A DNA stretch of 64,000 nucleotides from Methylobacterium sp. WL1 (GTDB taxonomy: Bacteria; Pseudomonadota; Alphaproteobacteria; Rhizobiales; Beijerinckiaceae): contig NZ_CP042823.1 of NCBI RefSeq assembly GCF_008000895.1, forward strand, positions 868,001 to 932,000. The letters run 5' to 3'. The notes below the pieces were generated by a model. That model saw only the letters and a list, made by a program, of their open reading frames with translations. It did not search any database and was not told the origin of the DNA. The position numbers and the translations under genes were made by a program. The stretch's first letter is position 1. Each line of letters starts with the position of its first letter. Positions 1-9,715 of this stretch are shown here, one piece after another.

Positions 1-62
1 GAAAATGTTCGGGCGGCTCAATATGTCCTCAACCTGCCATCGAGGGCAGGAGAGGAGGAACA

Positions 63-1595
63 ATGCCGGCTGCACAGCGCCAGCGCGAGCCGTCCGACGC
101 CTACGATCTCCTGGTCATCGGCGGCGGCATCAACGGCACCGGGATCGCACGCGACGCGGCGGGCCGCGGCCTGTCGGTCCTGCTGGCCGAGCGCGGGGAT
201 CTGGCCGGCTTCACCTCCTCGTCCTCGACGAAGCTGATCCACGGCGGCCTGCGCTACCTCGAATATTACGAGTTCCGTCTGGTGCGGGAGGCCTTGGCCG
301 AGCGCGAGCGGCTGCTGCGGCAGGCGCCCCACGTGATCTGGCCGCTGCGCTTCGTGCTGCCCCACGACGAGGGCCTGCGCCCGGCCTGGATGCTGCGCCT
401 CGGCCTGTTCCTGTACGACCATCTCGCGCGGCTGCGGACCCTGCCGGGCTCCAAGTCCGTGCACCTGCGCAGCTCGCCCTACGGCGCGCCGCTGCAGAAG
501 CGCCTGACCCGTGGCTTCGTCTATTCCGACTGCTGGGTGGAGGACAGCCGCCTGGTCGTGCTCAACGCCATGGATGCCCGCGAGCGCGGCGCCACGGTGC
601 TGACCCGCACCGGCGTCGTCTCGGCCCGGCGCGATGGCGACGGCTGGGTCGCGACGTTGCGGGACGAGCGCGGCGGCGGCGAGCGGACCGTGCGGGCCAA
701 GGCCGTGGTCAACGCCGCAGGCCCTTGGGTCAGCGCGACCCTGGGCGGCACGCTCGGCATCAACAGCCGCGCGGCGGTCCGTCTGATCAAGGGCAGCCAC
801 ATCGTGGTGAAGCGCCTGTTCCCGGGCGACCAGGCCTACATCCTGCAGCAGCCCGACAAGCGCATCATCTTCGCGATCCCCTACGAGCGCGACTTCACGC
901 TGATCGGCACCACCGACGTGCCGTATGACGGCGAGCCCGGGCCGGTCTCGATCTCCCGGGACGAGACCGATTACCTCTGCGGCTGCGTCAACCGCTCGTT
1001 CGACACGCGCATCACCCCGGCCGACGTGGTCTGGAGCTATTCGGGCGTGCGCCCGCTCTACGACGACGCCGCCGAGAACGCCTCCGCGGTGACCCGCGAC
1101 TACGTCCTCGACGTGGAGGACCAGGGCGGCAAGGCGGCCGTGCTGTCGGTGTTCGGCGGCAAGATCACCACCTACCGGCGCTTGGCCGAGCACGCGATCG
1201 AGAAGCTCAAGCCGTTCTTACCCGGCCTCAAGCCGGCCTGGACCGGCGATGCGGTGCTGCCCGGCGGCGCCATGCCAGACGCGGATTTCGACACGTTCCT
1301 CGCCAAGCTCCAGGCGGAAAAACCGTTCCTGCCCGCCGAGACCGCGCGGCGCCTCGCTCGCGCCTACGGAACCAAGGCGCGCGAGATCGTGGGGACCGCG
1401 CAATCCATGGCCGATCTCGGCGAAGTCTTCGATGGCGGCCTCACGGCGGCCGAGGTCGATTACCTGCGGGTCGCGGAATGGGCGGTCACCGCCGAGGACA
1501 TCCTCTGGCGCCGCTCGAAGCTCGGCCTGCGCACCGGCCCGGAAAGCGCCGCACGCCTCGCCGCCTACCTCGACCGCAGGGCCGAGGCCGCATGA
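63..1595 (+). CDS. glpD: Aerobic glycerol-3-phosphate dehydrogenase
   Basis: A 510-aa FAD enzyme that oxidises sn-glycerol-3-phosphate to dihydroxyacetone phosphate and feeds electrons to the membrane quinone pool. The dinucleotide-binding loop VIGGGINGTG is at residues 18-27, followed by the GlpD-type segment SSSTKLIHGGLRYLE (about 53-67). The C-terminal third carries the alpha-helical DAO C-terminal domain. Length is normal for the family. The ATG at 63 follows a purine-rich ribosome site (ggagaggagga). It is first in a glpD-glpK-glpF run; no glpR repressor gene is visible in the window, so regulation cannot be judged. Confidence 0.97.
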   Translation: MPAAQRQREPSDAYDLLVIGGGINGTGIARDAAGRGLSVLLAERGDLAGFTSSSSTKLIHGGLRYLEYYEFRLVREALAERERLLRQAPHVIWPLRFVLPHDEGLRPAWMLRLGLFLYDHLARLRTLPGSKSVHLRSSPYGAPLQKRLTRGFVYSDCWVEDSRLVVLNAMDARERGATVLTRTGVVSARRDGDGWVATLRDERGGGERTVRAKAVVNAAGPWVSATLGGTLGINSRAAVRLIKGSHIVVKRLFPGDQAYILQQPDKRIIFAIPYERDFTLIGTTDVPYDGEPGPVSISRDETDYLCGCVNRSFDTRITPADVVWSYSGVRPLYDDAAENASAVTRDYVLDVEDQGGKAAVLSVFGGKITTYRRLAEHAIEKLKPFLPGLKPAWTGDAVLPGGAMPDADFDTFLAKLQAEKPFLPAETARRLARAYGTKAREIVGTAQSMADLGEVFDGGLTAAEVDYLRVAEWAVTAEDILWRRSKLGLRTGPESAARLAAYLDRRAEAA

Positions 1596-1651
1596 TCTTG
1601 CCGAACCCGATCCGGCGCGAGACCGGTCGGGCATAACACAGGGAGGGAACG

Positions 1652-3157
1652 ATGAGCCGTTACGTCGGGGCCATCGACCAGGGCACCACGAGCAGCCGCT
1701 TCATGGTGTTCGATCGCGAGGGCAGCGTGATCGCGCTGGCCCAGGCCGAGCACGCGCAGATCTATCCGGCTCCTGGCCATGTCGAGCACGACGCCGCCGA
1801 GATCTGGACCAAGACGCAGGGTGTGATGCGCGAGGCCCTGGACAAGGCCGGCCTCCAGCCCACCGACCTCGCGGCCGTCGGCATTACCAACCAGCGCGAG
1901 ACCACGCTGATCTGGGACCGGCGCACCGGCAAGCCGCTGCACAACGCCCTGGTCTGGCAGGACACCCGCAACGACCGGCTGGTCTCCGAATTCGCCCGCG
2001 ACGGCGGCCGCGACCGGTTCCGCGACCTCACCGGCCTGCCCCTGGCGAGCTATTTCTCGGGCCTCAAGCTGCGCTGGCTGCTCGATCATGTCGCGGGCGC
2101 CCGCGAGCGGGCCGAGGCCGGCGACGTGCTGTTCGGCAACATCGACACCTGGCTGGTCTGGAACCTCACCGGCGGCACCGAGGGCGGGCTGCACGTCACC
2201 GACGTGACCAACGCCAGCCGCACGCAGCTGATGTCGCTGAAGACCCTGGAATGGGACGACGGCATGCTGAGCGTCTTCGGCATCCCGAAGGCGATGCTGC
2301 CGAGGATCGTCTCGTCGAGCGAGGTCTACGGCGAGACCAAGGCGCCGTTCGCGGGCGTGCCGATCGCCGGCATCCTGGGCGACCAGCAGGCGGCCCTGTT
2401 CGGGCAGACCTGCTTCGCACCCGGCGAGGCCAAGAACACCTACGGCACCGGCTGCTTCGCGCTGATGAACACCGGCACCGAGCCGGTCCCGTCCAAGGCC
2501 GGCCTGGTCACGACCCTGGCCTACCGCCTCGACGGCCAGAAGCCCGCCTACGCGCTCGAAGGCTCCATCGCGATCACCGGCGCCCTGGTGCAGTGGCTGC
2601 GCGACAACCTCCACATGATCAAGGACTCGGCCGAGGTCGAGACGCTCGCAACCACCGTCGAGGACAACGGCGGCGTCTACTTCGTGCCGGCCTTCTCGGG
2701 CCTCTACGCGCCGCACTGGAACGAGGGCGCGCGCGGGCTGATCATCGGCCTGACCCGCTACGTCAACCGCGGCCACATCGCCCGCTCGGTTCTGGAAGCG
2801 ACGGCCTTCCAGACCCACGAGGTGCTGGACGCCATGGCCCGGGATTCCGGCATTCCGGTCAAGGAATTGCGGGCCGATGGCGGGATGGTCGCCAACAACA
2901 CGCTGATGCAGTTCCAGGCCGACATGCTCGACGTGCCGGTGGTGCGCCCGAAGGTCTCCGAGACCACGGCGCTCGGCGCCGCCTACGCGGCCGGCCTCGC
3001 GGTCGGCTACTGGAAGGGCCTCGACGACCTTAAGCGCAACTGGGGCGTCGACAAGCGCTGGACCCCGAAGATGGATGCCGGCCAGCGCGAGAAGATCGCC
3101 GCCGCCTGGGGCCGCGCGGTCAAGCGCTCCTTCGACTGGAAGCTCGACGAGGATTGA
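1652..3157 (+). CDS. glpK: Glycerol kinase
   Basis: A 501-aa FGGY-family kinase that makes glycerol-3-phosphate from glycerol and ATP, supplying the substrate of the GlpD encoded just upstream. The N-terminal phosphate motif DQGTTSSR is at residues 9-16, the second-domain ATP site shows [10 protein letters not shown], and the C-terminal adenosine motif ADGGMVANN is present. Length matches bacterial GlpK. The ATG at 1652 is preceded by gggaggga, 56 bp after glpD stops, so the two genes are probably co-transcribed. Confidence 0.97.
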   Translation: MSRYVGAIDQGTTSSRFMVFDREGSVIALAQAEHAQIYPAPGHVEHDAAEIWTKTQGVMREALDKAGLQPTDLAAVGITNQRETTLIWDRRTGKPLHNALVWQDTRNDRLVSEFARDGGRDRFRDLTGLPLASYFSGLKLRWLLDHVAGARERAEAGDVLFGNIDTWLVWNLTGGTEGGLHVTDVTNASRTQLMSLKTLEWDDGMLSVFGIPKAMLPRIVSSSEVYGETKAPFAGVPIAGILGDQQAALFGQTCFAPGEAKNTYGTGCFALMNTGTEPVPSKAGLVTTLAYRLDGQKPAYALEGSIAITGALVQWLRDNLHMIKDSAEVETLATTVEDNGGVYFVPAFSGLYAPHWNEGARGLIIGLTRYVNRGHIARSVLEATAFQTHEVLDAMARDSGIPVKELRADGGMVANNTLMQFQADMLDVPVVRPKVSETTALGAAYAAGLAVGYWKGLDDLKRNWGVDKRWTPKMDAGQREKIAAAWGRAVKRSFDWKLDED

Positions 3158-3164
3158 GCGGGCC

Positions 3165-3313
3165 GGTCCCGCGGCTCGAGAGAGCGCGGGACCTTCGGCA
3201 GGGGTTCGGGGGCGGAGCCCCCCAGGATGGCCGGGCGTAACCCCGCGCACGCGAAAAGGCCCGGGCCCTTTGAGACCCGCAAGTTCCGACCTCCAGCCAA
3301 CGCCCGAGGTCGG
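3165..3313. repeat. Cluster of three hairpins between glpK and glpF
   Basis: Three inverted repeats lie in a row: arms 3165-3173/3185-3193 (9 bp, perfect), 3208-3213/3217-3222 (G5C with a 3-nt loop), and 3286-3293/3306-3313 (8 bp, perfect). None is followed by a T-run, so they are not classic intrinsic terminators. They may stabilise the glpK 3' end, attenuate transcription into glpF, or be a dispersed intergenic repeat. The base pairing is seen directly; the role is inference. Confidence 0.6.
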
Positions 3314-3374
3314 CGACGGAAGAACCTCAAAAAAAGACTTTCGTAACAAGACGATCTTTGGGGGAGACCAGACC

Positions 3375-4106
3375 ATGACGTCGCCATTCCTGGGTGAATT
3401 CCTCGGCACGATGACCCTGATCGTGCTCGGAGACGGCGTCGTCGCCGGCGCCCTGCTCAAGGGATCCAAGGCCGAGAACGCGGGCTGGATCGCGATCACC
3501 GCCGGCTGGGCCTTCGCGGTGCTCGCCGGGATCTTCGTCGCCACCGCCACCGGCAGCCCGGACGCGCACCTCAACCCGGCCGTGACCGTGGCGGGCGCCG
3601 TCAGCTCCGGGGATGTCTCGAAGCTCGCCGTCTACATCCCGGCCCAGATGCTCGGCGCCTTCGCGGGGGCGGCGATCGTCTGGCTGCACTACCTGCCGCA
3701 CTGGGCGGCAACCCCCGAGCAGGACCTGAAGCTCGCCTGCTTCTGCACCGGGCCGGCGATCCGGGACGCCAAGGCCAACTGGACGTCGGAGATCATCGCG
3801 ACCTTCTTCCTGATCCTGACCATCTCGGCGCTGGTGACCAACACGCTGGGCGCCTCCGGGGCGATCCCGCGCGGGGTCGCGCCCTACATGGTCGGTATGC
3901 TGGTCTGGGGCGTCGGCCTCTCGCTCGGCGGCACCACCGGCTACGCCATCAACCCCGCTCGCGACCTCGGGCCGCGCATCGCCCACGCAATACTGCCGAT
4001 CGCCGGAAAGGGCGCGTCCGACTGGGGCTACGCGCTGGTTCCGGTGGGCGGCCCGGTGATCGGGGCGGCACTGGCCGGCCTGCTCGTGCGGGTGCTCGGG
4101 ATCTGA
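3375..4106 (+). CDS. glpF: Glycerol facilitator, aquaglyceroporin
   Basis: A 243-aa MIP-family channel of six membrane segments that lets glycerol enter by diffusion, to be trapped by GlpK. Both NPA boxes are present: LNPAVTV in the first half and INPARDLGPR in the second. The Asp after the second NPAR is the usual mark of glycerol-conducting rather than water-only channels. The open frame extends about 100 codons upstream, but the ATG at 3375 has a ribosome site (gggggaga) and starts directly before the first membrane helix, so I use it. The glycerol-uptake gene follows the catabolic genes by 217 bp. Confidence 0.95.
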   Translation: MTSPFLGEFLGTMTLIVLGDGVVAGALLKGSKAENAGWIAITAGWAFAVLAGIFVATATGSPDAHLNPAVTVAGAVSSGDVSKLAVYIPAQMLGAFAGAAIVWLHYLPHWAATPEQDLKLACFCTGPAIRDAKANWTSEIIATFFLILTISALVTNTLGASGAIPRGVAPYMVGMLVWGVGLSLGGTTGYAINPARDLGPRIAHAILPIAGKGASDWGYALVPVGGPVIGAALAGLLVRVLGI

Positions 4107-4183
4107 CGGAAACGCGGCATCCTCAACCACCGCATGGCGTCCCGGCGTCGCGGTGGTTTGCGGCGCGGGGCCGGGCGCCTTAA

Positions 4184-4199
4184 GTCAGTCTCTACTGAC
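4184..4199. promoter_or_regulatory. Small inverted repeat upstream of lipA
   Basis: Perfect 6-bp arms gtcagt/actgac surround a ctct loop, 36 bp upstream of the lipA start. It could be an operator or a short leader hairpin; nothing else supports a function. Confidence 0.25.
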
Positions 4200-4234
4200 C
4201 GACCGCGCCCCCGGGCGCTTCCCCGCGGTGTGGC

Positions 4235-5230
4235 ATGGCCATCGTCCTCGACATCCTGAAGAACGATCCGCGCGCCGCGCGCCTGCGCCATCCCGAGAAG
4301 GCGCACCGGCCGGACCAGCCCGTCCAGGCGAAGAAGCCGGACTGGATCCGGGTCAAGGCGCCGGGCTCCAAGGCCTGGACCGAGACCCAGAAGATCGTGC
4401 GCGAGCACGGCCTCGTCACGGTCTGCGAGGAGGCCGGCTGCCCGAATATCGGCGAGTGCTGGGAGAAGCGGCACGCCACCTTCATGATCATGGGCGACAC
4501 CTGCACGCGGGCCTGCGCCTTCTGCAACGTCCGCACCGGCCTGCCAGACGCGCTGGATCAGCACGAGCCCGAGAAAATCGCCGACTCGGTGGCCAAGCTC
4601 GGCCTGCACCACGTCGTGATCACCTCGGTGGACCGGGACGACCTGAAGGACGGCGGCGCGCAGCATTTCGCTCGGACCATCGCGGCGATCCGTCGTGCGA
4701 GCCCCGGTACCACGGTGGAGATCCTCACCCCGGACTTCCTGCGCAAGGACGGGGCCCTGGAGGTCGTGGTCGCGGCCAAGCCCGACGTGTTCAACCACAA
4801 CTTGGAGACAGTCCCGGCAAAGTACCTGACGGTGCGGCCGGGCGCCCGCTACTTCCACTCGGTGCGCCTGCTGCAGCGGGTGAAGGAGCTCGACCCGACG
4901 ATCTTCACCAAGTCCGGCATCATGGTCGGCCTGGGCGAGGAGCGCAACGAAGTGCTCCAGCTGATGGACGACCTGCGCTCGGCCGAGGTCGACTTCCTGA
5001 CCGTCGGCCAGTACCTGCAGCCGTCCAAGAAGCATCACGAGGTCGTGCGCTTCGTACCGCCCGACGAGTTCAAGACCTACGAGACCACCGCCTACGCCAA
5101 GGGCTTCCTGCTGGTCTCGGCCACGCCGCTGACCCGCTCGTCGCACCATGCGGGCGAGGATTTCGCCAAGCTTCAGGCGGCCCGGCTCGCCAAGCATGCC
5201 TCCTCGCACGCCCCCGCCCTCTCGGCCTGA
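4235..5230 (+). CDS. lipA: Lipoyl synthase
   Basis: A 331-aa radical SAM enzyme that inserts two sulfurs into octanoyl groups on lipoyl domains of 2-oxoacid dehydrogenases and the glycine cleavage system. Both iron-sulfur clusters are visible: the auxiliary-cluster cysteines in [12 protein letters not shown] and the radical [11 protein letters not shown] motif. Length and order match LipA. In many Rhizobiales lpdA lies upstream; here glpF does. The next gene starts 16 bp after the lipA stop. Confidence 0.97.
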   Translation: MAIVLDILKNDPRAARLRHPEKAHRPDQPVQAKKPDWIRVKAPGSKAWTETQKIVREHGLVTVCEEAGCPNIGECWEKRHATFMIMGDTCTRACAFCNVRTGLPDALDQHEPEKIADSVAKLGLHHVVITSVDRDDLKDGGAQHFARTIAAIRRASPGTTVEILTPDFLRKDGALEVVVAAKPDVFNHNLETVPAKYLTVRPGARYFHSVRLLQRVKELDPTIFTKSGIMVGLGEERNEVLQLMDDLRSAEVDFLTVGQYLQPSKKHHEVVRFVPPDEFKTYETTAYAKGFLLVSATPLTRSSHHAGEDFAKLQAARLAKHASSHAPALSA

Positions 5231-5246
5231 GCACGTCGGAACAGAA

Positions 5247-5717
5247 ATGCCGTCCTTCCGGGTTACCCGCACGGTGCGGCATTCGCCGCAGCAGATGTAC
5301 GATCTCGTGGCGGACGTGGAGCGCTATCCCGAGTTCCTGCCGCTGTGCGAATCCCTGCGGGTGATCCGCCGTCAGCAGGTCCAGCACCACGACATGCCGG
5401 AGGGCGGTGAGGTGCTGATCGCCGAGATGGGCGTGGGCTACAAGGCGATCCGCGAGCGCTTCACTACCCGGGTCAGCCTCGATCCGGCCAACCACAAGAT
5501 CGTGGCCGAGTACATCGACGGCCCGTTCCGGCACCTTGAGAACCGCTGGTTGTTCAAGGAAGCGCCGAATGGTGGCTGCGCCGTAGATTTCTTCATCACC
5601 TACGAGTTCAAGAGCCGGACGCTGGGCCTCCTGATGGGCACGATGTTCGACCGCGCCTTCCGCAAGTTCACCGACGCCTTCGAGGGCCGGGCAAACCGGA
5701 TGTACGGCACCGCCTGA
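5247..5717 (+). CDS. COQ10/RatA-like SRPBCC protein
   Basis: A 156-aa START-like (SRPBCC) protein of the polyketide cyclase/COQ10 family. Family members bind ubiquinone or related lipids and support respiration (COQ10), while E. coli RatA was described as affecting ribosome association. The N-terminal TRTVRHSPQQMYDLVADV and the later YEFKSRTLG strand are typical. The frame is open 33 codons further upstream, but that stretch overlaps lipA; the ATG at 5247 begins exactly where the family begins. Pairing with lipA is common in alphaproteobacteria. A quinone-binding role is inferred from the family. Confidence 0.85.
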   Translation: MPSFRVTRTVRHSPQQMYDLVADVERYPEFLPLCESLRVIRRQQVQHHDMPEGGEVLIAEMGVGYKAIRERFTTRVSLDPANHKIVAEYIDGPFRHLENRWLFKEAPNGGCAVDFFITYEFKSRTLGLLMGTMFDRAFRKFTDAFEGRANRMYGTA

Positions 5718-5722
5718 ACGCG

Positions 5723-6940
5723 TCAGGTCCGGGCCGGCGCGGACACGTGCTCCGGCCGCACGCCCATCCCGATCATCCGGGCGGGCAGGACCTGAAGGAT
5801 CGGCAGCCTGTCGAGGATCCGCAGGGCGAGCGGAGCCCGGAACGGCGCATCGGCCTTGAGCGTGGTGGCGATCACCCGGGCCTGGATGAACCGCTGTAGC
5901 GCCTGCGTCGCCCGGACCGGGAACAACCGCCGGGCCTGGACCCGCGCGAGGTCTGCCTCGGCGACCGGCCCGGACCGCAGGGGCCCGGCCAGGATGTTGG
6001 CCGCCGCCACCGCGTCCTGGATCGCGAGATTGATGCCGACCCCACCCACCGGCGACATCGCGTGCGCGGAATCGCCGATGCAGAGCAGGCTGGGGCGGTG
6101 CCAGCGCTCCAGCCGGTCGACGGTCACGGTCAGGAGCTTGACCGCGTCCCAGTCGGGAATGGACTCGGTGCGGTCGGCCAGGAACGGTGCCATCTCGGCC
6201 ACCGCCGCCCGGAAGGCCGGCAGCCCCCTGGCGCGAAGCGTCGTGTCCCCGCCCTTCGGGACCAGGTAGGCGCATTGCCAGATGTCGCCCCGGTCGAGGG
6301 TGATCAGGAGACGCCCCGGTGCGAAGCGCCCGGCCGCCGCCTCGGGGTCGCCGTCCCGGCGGGGCAGGCGGAACCACAGCACGTCGATCGGCGCCCCGAA
6401 GGCCCGGGGCAGGAAGCCGGCGCGTTCGCGCATCCGCGAATGCCGGCCATCCGCGCAGAGCACGAGGTCGGCCCGGATCTCCACCGGCCCGTCCGGCCCC
6501 TCGGCCCGCACGCCCGCGACCCGGCCCTCCGCTTCGACGAGGTCGCGTGCCTCGGTCCGGCGGATCAGCCGGAACCCCGGATAGCGGCCCGCCTCGCCGG
6601 CGAGAAAGTCCAAGAAATCCCATTGCGGCATGAAAGACAGGAATCGGTTGCGGGTCGGCAGCCGGCTGAAATCGGCGACCCGGTAGCTCCGGCCGTTCAC
6701 GACTCCCGAGAAGGACTCGACCCGCCGCTGGGGCAGGGCGCGAAAGCGCTCGCCGAGGCCGAGCTCGTCCATCAGGTCGAGGGTGGAGGGGTGGATCGTG
6801 TCGCCGCGGAAGTCGCGCAGGAAATCCGCGTGCTTCTCCAGCACCGTCACGGCGATCCCGGCCCGGGCGAAGAGCAGGCCGGCCATCATCCCGGCCGGGC
6901 CGCCGCCGACGATGCAGAGCTGGGTCTTCAGGCTGGCCAT
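5723..6940 (-). CDS. FAD-dependent aromatic-hydroxylase-type monooxygenase
   Basis: A 405-aa group A flavoprotein monooxygenase (UbiH/PHBH fold). It shows the N-terminal GGGPAGMMAG loop, the DG motif in CADGRHSRMRE, and the GD motif in CIGDSAHAMSPVGGVGINLA. Enzymes of this fold hydroxylate aromatic or quinone-precursor substrates using NAD(P)H and oxygen; the substrate cannot be read from sequence. The ATG at 6940 has a ribosome site (gggagggg) just upstream on the minus strand; the reading frame extends further back but overlaps the next gene. It lies 20 bp downstream of the CinA-type gene, so the two are likely one operon. Confidence 0.85.
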   Translation of the reverse strand: MASLKTQLCIVGGGPAGMMAGLLFARAGIAVTVLEKHADFLRDFRGDTIHPSTLDLMDELGLGERFRALPQRRVESFSGVVNGRSYRVADFSRLPTRNRFLSFMPQWDFLDFLAGEAGRYPGFRLIRRTEARDLVEAEGRVAGVRAEGPDGPVEIRADLVLCADGRHSRMRERAGFLPRAFGAPIDVLWFRLPRRDGDPEAAAGRFAPGRLLITLDRGDIWQCAYLVPKGGDTTLRARGLPAFRAAVAEMAPFLADRTESIPDWDAVKLLTVTVDRLERWHRPSLLCIGDSAHAMSPVGGVGINLAIQDAVAAANILAGPLRSGPVAEADLARVQARRLFPVRATQALQRFIQARVIATTLKADAPFRAPLALRILDRLPILQVLPARMIGMGVRPEHVSAPART

Positions 6941-6960
6941 CGACCCCTCCCGCCGCTGGA

Positions 6961-7458
6961 TCAGTCCGCCAGCGCTCCCTCGAGCAGGCCGAGCGCGTCC
7001 GCGACCGCCGCGCGGCGGATCGCGCCGCGTCCGAGGTCGCCGTAGCGCCGCTCCAGGTGCCGGCGTCCGCCGTCGCGCAGGGCCAACCCGAAATGCACCA
7101 GCCCGACCGGCTTCTCGGCGCTGCCGCCGCCTGGACCGGCGATGCCGGTGATCGCCACCGCGACCGAGGCGCGCGAGGCCGACAGCGCCCCGCAGGCCAT
7201 CGCCCGGGCCACATCCTCGCTGACGGCGCCGTGCCGGCGGATCAAGTCGATCGGCACCCCGATCGCCTCCGCCTTGGCCTCGTTCGAGTAGGTGACGTAG
7301 CCGCGCTCGACCACCGCGGAGGAACCCGGCACCGCGGTGAGCAGCCCCGCCACCAGCCCCCCGGTGCACGATTCGGCCGTGACGATCGTGCGCCCGGCCT
7401 TGGCGTAGGCCGCGACCAGCGCCTCGGCGCGGTCCAGAAGCTCCGTGTCGTCGATCAT
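6961..7458 (-). CDS. pncC: CinA-family nicotinamide-nucleotide amidohydrolase
   Basis: A 165-aa protein equal to the C-terminal amidohydrolase domain of CinA, without the N-terminal MoaB-like domain. PncC deamidates nicotinamide mononucleotide to nicotinic acid mononucleotide for NAD salvage. The motif TAESCTGGL carries the catalytic Ser region, and [10 protein letters not shown] plus [11 protein letters not shown] are family signatures. It starts the minus-strand pair with the flavin monooxygenase. NAD salvage also appears in this window as pncB at 37.6 kb. Confidence 0.9.
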   Translation of the reverse strand: MIDDTELLDRAEALVAAYAKAGRTIVTAESCTGGLVAGLLTAVPGSSAVVERGYVTYSNEAKAEAIGVPIDLIRRHGAVSEDVARAMACGALSASRASVAVAITGIAGPGGGSAEKPVGLVHFGLALRDGGRRHLERRYGDLGRGAIRRAAVADALGLLEGALAD

Positions 7459-7559
7459 CGCACGCGGTTCGCCCTGGGCCGGAGCGCCCTATCTCGTGTT
7501 GTGACGCAAGGCCGGCCCTGGCTCAAGGACCGGCTGCCCAGACAGGAAACCCAACACCG

Positions 7560-7958
7560 ATGATCTTCCCCGCGACCACGGCCTTCTACGCCGCGCTGCT
7601 CGCCCTCGTGTATCTCGGCTTGTCCGGGTGGGTGATGGGATCCCGCGTCTCCGACAACGTCCTGTTGGGCGACGGCGGCGACGCATCCCTGCTCAAGCGG
7701 GTCCGCACCCACGCCAACTTTTCGGAATACGTCCCGCTGGCGCTGATCCTGGTCGCCCTGCTGGAGGCTGGCGGCGGCGGCCACGGTCTGGTCCAGGGCC
7801 TGCTGATCGCCCTGCTGGTCGGCCGTATCCTCCACCCGATCGGCATGTTCGCCGCGCCGAACACCCCCCGCCAGTTCGCATGCCGGGGCGGCGGGATCCT
7901 GCTGACGATGGCCACGATCGCCATCGCGGCGATCGCGCTCCTGCTCCGGACGGCGTGA
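7560..7958 (+). CDS. MAPEG-family membrane protein
   Basis: A 132-aa integral membrane protein with four hydrophobic segments. The loop motif RTHANFSEYVPLALIL after the first helix is the hallmark of the MAPEG superfamily, closest in style to bacterial YecN-type members. Eukaryotic MAPEGs act on eicosanoids and glutathione; the bacterial role is largely unknown. It begins at the ATG at 7560 after aggaaa and is flanked by minus-strand genes on both sides. Confidence 0.85.
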   Translation: MIFPATTAFYAALLALVYLGLSGWVMGSRVSDNVLLGDGGDASLLKRVRTHANFSEYVPLALILVALLEAGGGGHGLVQGLLIALLVGRILHPIGMFAAPNTPRQFACRGGGILLTMATIAIAAIALLLRTA

Positions 7959-8212
7959 TTTCCTTTTTTGGAGAGGGTGCCTTCGGCGTGCAACGCGGAT
8001 GAGGGCGGGGGTCGGTCGGAAACCCTTCGGCCTCTTCCTCTCGCAGCGCTAACGGCTTCGCGCGACGGGCCGAACGGATCCCCTCGTCCCGCTCGCGGGG
8101 AGAGGGGAAGCCGCGCCGCAAAAGCAGAGACGTGAACATCGCGGCTGGGCGCAGCAAGACGTAGAACGCGGCGGCCAGAATACGCTTCGGTCCGCCAATG
8201 CGAACCAGCCGT
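7959..8212. other. Intergenic region with palindromic segments
   Basis: This 254-bp gap separates the convergent MAPEG and ispDF genes. It contains short inverted repeats such as cccgctcgcggg near 8089 next to runs of gagagggg. The look is that of a dispersed intergenic repeat. No open frame with gene-like composition is seen on either strand. Confidence 0.4.
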
Positions 8213-9544
8213 TCACCCCTGCCGCATCGCTGTCTCGGCCTCGGCATCGAGCACCGGGCCGTCCTCTTCGGGGAGGCGGATCGTGGCGGCGGCCTGGGCT
8301 GCAAGGCCTTCGGCACGGCCGACGAAACCGAGCTTCTCCGTGGTCGTCGCCTTGATCGAAACGGCAGTGAGCGGCACGCCGGCGATCTCGGCGATGCGGG
8401 CGCGGATCGCCTCCCGATGCTGGCCGATCCGCGGCGCCTCGGCCAGGACGGTGATGTCGAGGTGGTCGATCCGACCGCCGCGGGCGCGGACGAGGGCACA
8501 GGCGTGGGCCAGGAACTGGTCCGAGGAAGCGCCCCGCCAACGCTCGTCGGAGGGCGGGAAATGCGTGCCGATATCGCCGTCCGCGATGGCGCCGAGCAGC
8601 GCATCGGTGAGCGCATGCAGCGCCACGTCGCCGTCGGAATGAGCCAGCACGCCGCGATCGGCCGGGATCTTGATGCCGCCCAGCCAGACGTGGTCGCCGG
8701 ACGTGAAGGCGTGGACGTCGAAGCCGGTGCCGAGGCGGGTGACGTAGGCGGTCATGGCGCGGGCTCCGGGCGCTGGCGTTTCGGTTGAATCGGACGCGAA
8801 GGCCCGATCCGCCTCGATCAGGTCGGCGGGCTGGGTGATCTTGCGGTTGGCGATGTCGCCCAGGAACACCACCACCGGCAAGCCCGCCCATTCGGCGAGC
8901 GCGCCGTCGTCGGTGAAGCCATCGAGGCCCTGGCCGGCGGCGTCGCGATGCGCGGCGAGCAGGGGGGCGAAGGCGAAGGCTTGGGGGGTCTGGACCGCGC
9001 GCAGGTGCTCCCGGGGCGGGGTCTCGATCACGCGGCCGATACCGGGGGCGATCTCGGCGACTCGCTTGACCGTGTCGGTCACCGGCACGCCGGGTACCGC
9101 CGCGCCGTGGTCGCGGCCAGCCGCGATCGCCCGGGCGATCAAGGCCGCATCGACGTAGGGGCGGGCGGCGTCGTGGACCAGTACGATCTCCGGCGCAGCA
9201 CCCGCCGCCAGCGCCTCGAGGCCGGCACGCACCGAGAGCTGGCGCGTGGCCCCGCCCTCGACGGGGGCGCCGATCTTTTCCCGGAGACCGGGGGCGAGTT
9301 CGTCCAAGCAACTGAGGAAGAAGTCTGCCGCGTCGGCGGCGATCACCGGCTGGATCCGGTCGATCGTGTCCTGGGCGGCCAGCGCCGCCAGCGTCCGGGT
9401 CAGGACGGCCTGGCCGCCGACCCTGCGGTACTGCTTAGGCGTGCCGCCGCCGATGCGGATGCCGCGACCGGCCGCCACGACCACCGCGGCGACGCCGGAC
9501 CCCGTATCCGCGGGTCCGGTGGCAGGCGTGCCGATGGCGGGCAT
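8213..9544 (-). CDS. ispDF: Bifunctional MEP cytidylyltransferase / cyclodiphosphate synthase
   Basis: A 443-aa fusion of two steps of the non-mevalonate isoprenoid pathway. The IspD half (about residues 15-245) has the CTP-binding [16 protein letters not shown]; it makes CDP-methylerythritol. The IspF half (about 265-435) has GTGFDVHAF and [13 protein letters not shown], carrying the zinc-binding Asp and His residues that cyclise the intermediate. Such fusions are common in alphaproteobacteria. The frame is open 40 codons further upstream, but the ATG at 9544 lies close to the family start. The gene is divergent from dusB-ntrBC. Confidence 0.95.
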   Translation of the reverse strand: MPAIGTPATGPADTGSGVAAVVVAAGRGIRIGGGTPKQYRRVGGQAVLTRTLAALAAQDTIDRIQPVIAADAADFFLSCLDELAPGLREKIGAPVEGGATRQLSVRAGLEALAAGAAPEIVLVHDAARPYVDAALIARAIAAGRDHGAAVPGVPVTDTVKRVAEIAPGIGRVIETPPREHLRAVQTPQAFAFAPLLAAHRDAAGQGLDGFTDDGALAEWAGLPVVVFLGDIANRKITQPADLIEADRAFASDSTETPAPGARAMTAYVTRLGTGFDVHAFTSGDHVWLGGIKIPADRGVLAHSDGDVALHALTDALLGAIADGDIGTHFPPSDERWRGASSDQFLAHACALVRARGGRIDHLDITVLAEAPRIGQHREAIRARIAEIAGVPLTAVSIKATTTEKLGFVGRAEGLAAQAAATIRLPEEDGPVLDAEAETAMRQG

Positions 9545-9672
9545 GGGCGGGAAACTCGTGGGATCCTGGCGCGGAAACGGGGGCGGGCGCGCGGGCCAGC
9601 CGTGCTGCCGAACCTCTGCCGGTGAGGGTGCCCGTCGTTTAAGCGGGGGAGGGCCCGAAATCAACGCGCGGT

Positions 9673-9690
9673 ATCCGCTTGCCAGCGGAT
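9673..9690. promoter_or_regulatory. Inverted repeat between divergent ispDF and dusB
   Basis: Perfect 7-bp arms atccgct/agcggat around a tgcc loop sit in the 171-bp divergent intergenic region, 26 bp before the dusB start. It is a plausible operator or leader hairpin; no factor can be named. Confidence 0.35.
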
Positions 9691-9715
9691 CGCCCTTGCC
9701 TCATTGTTGTGCAGA

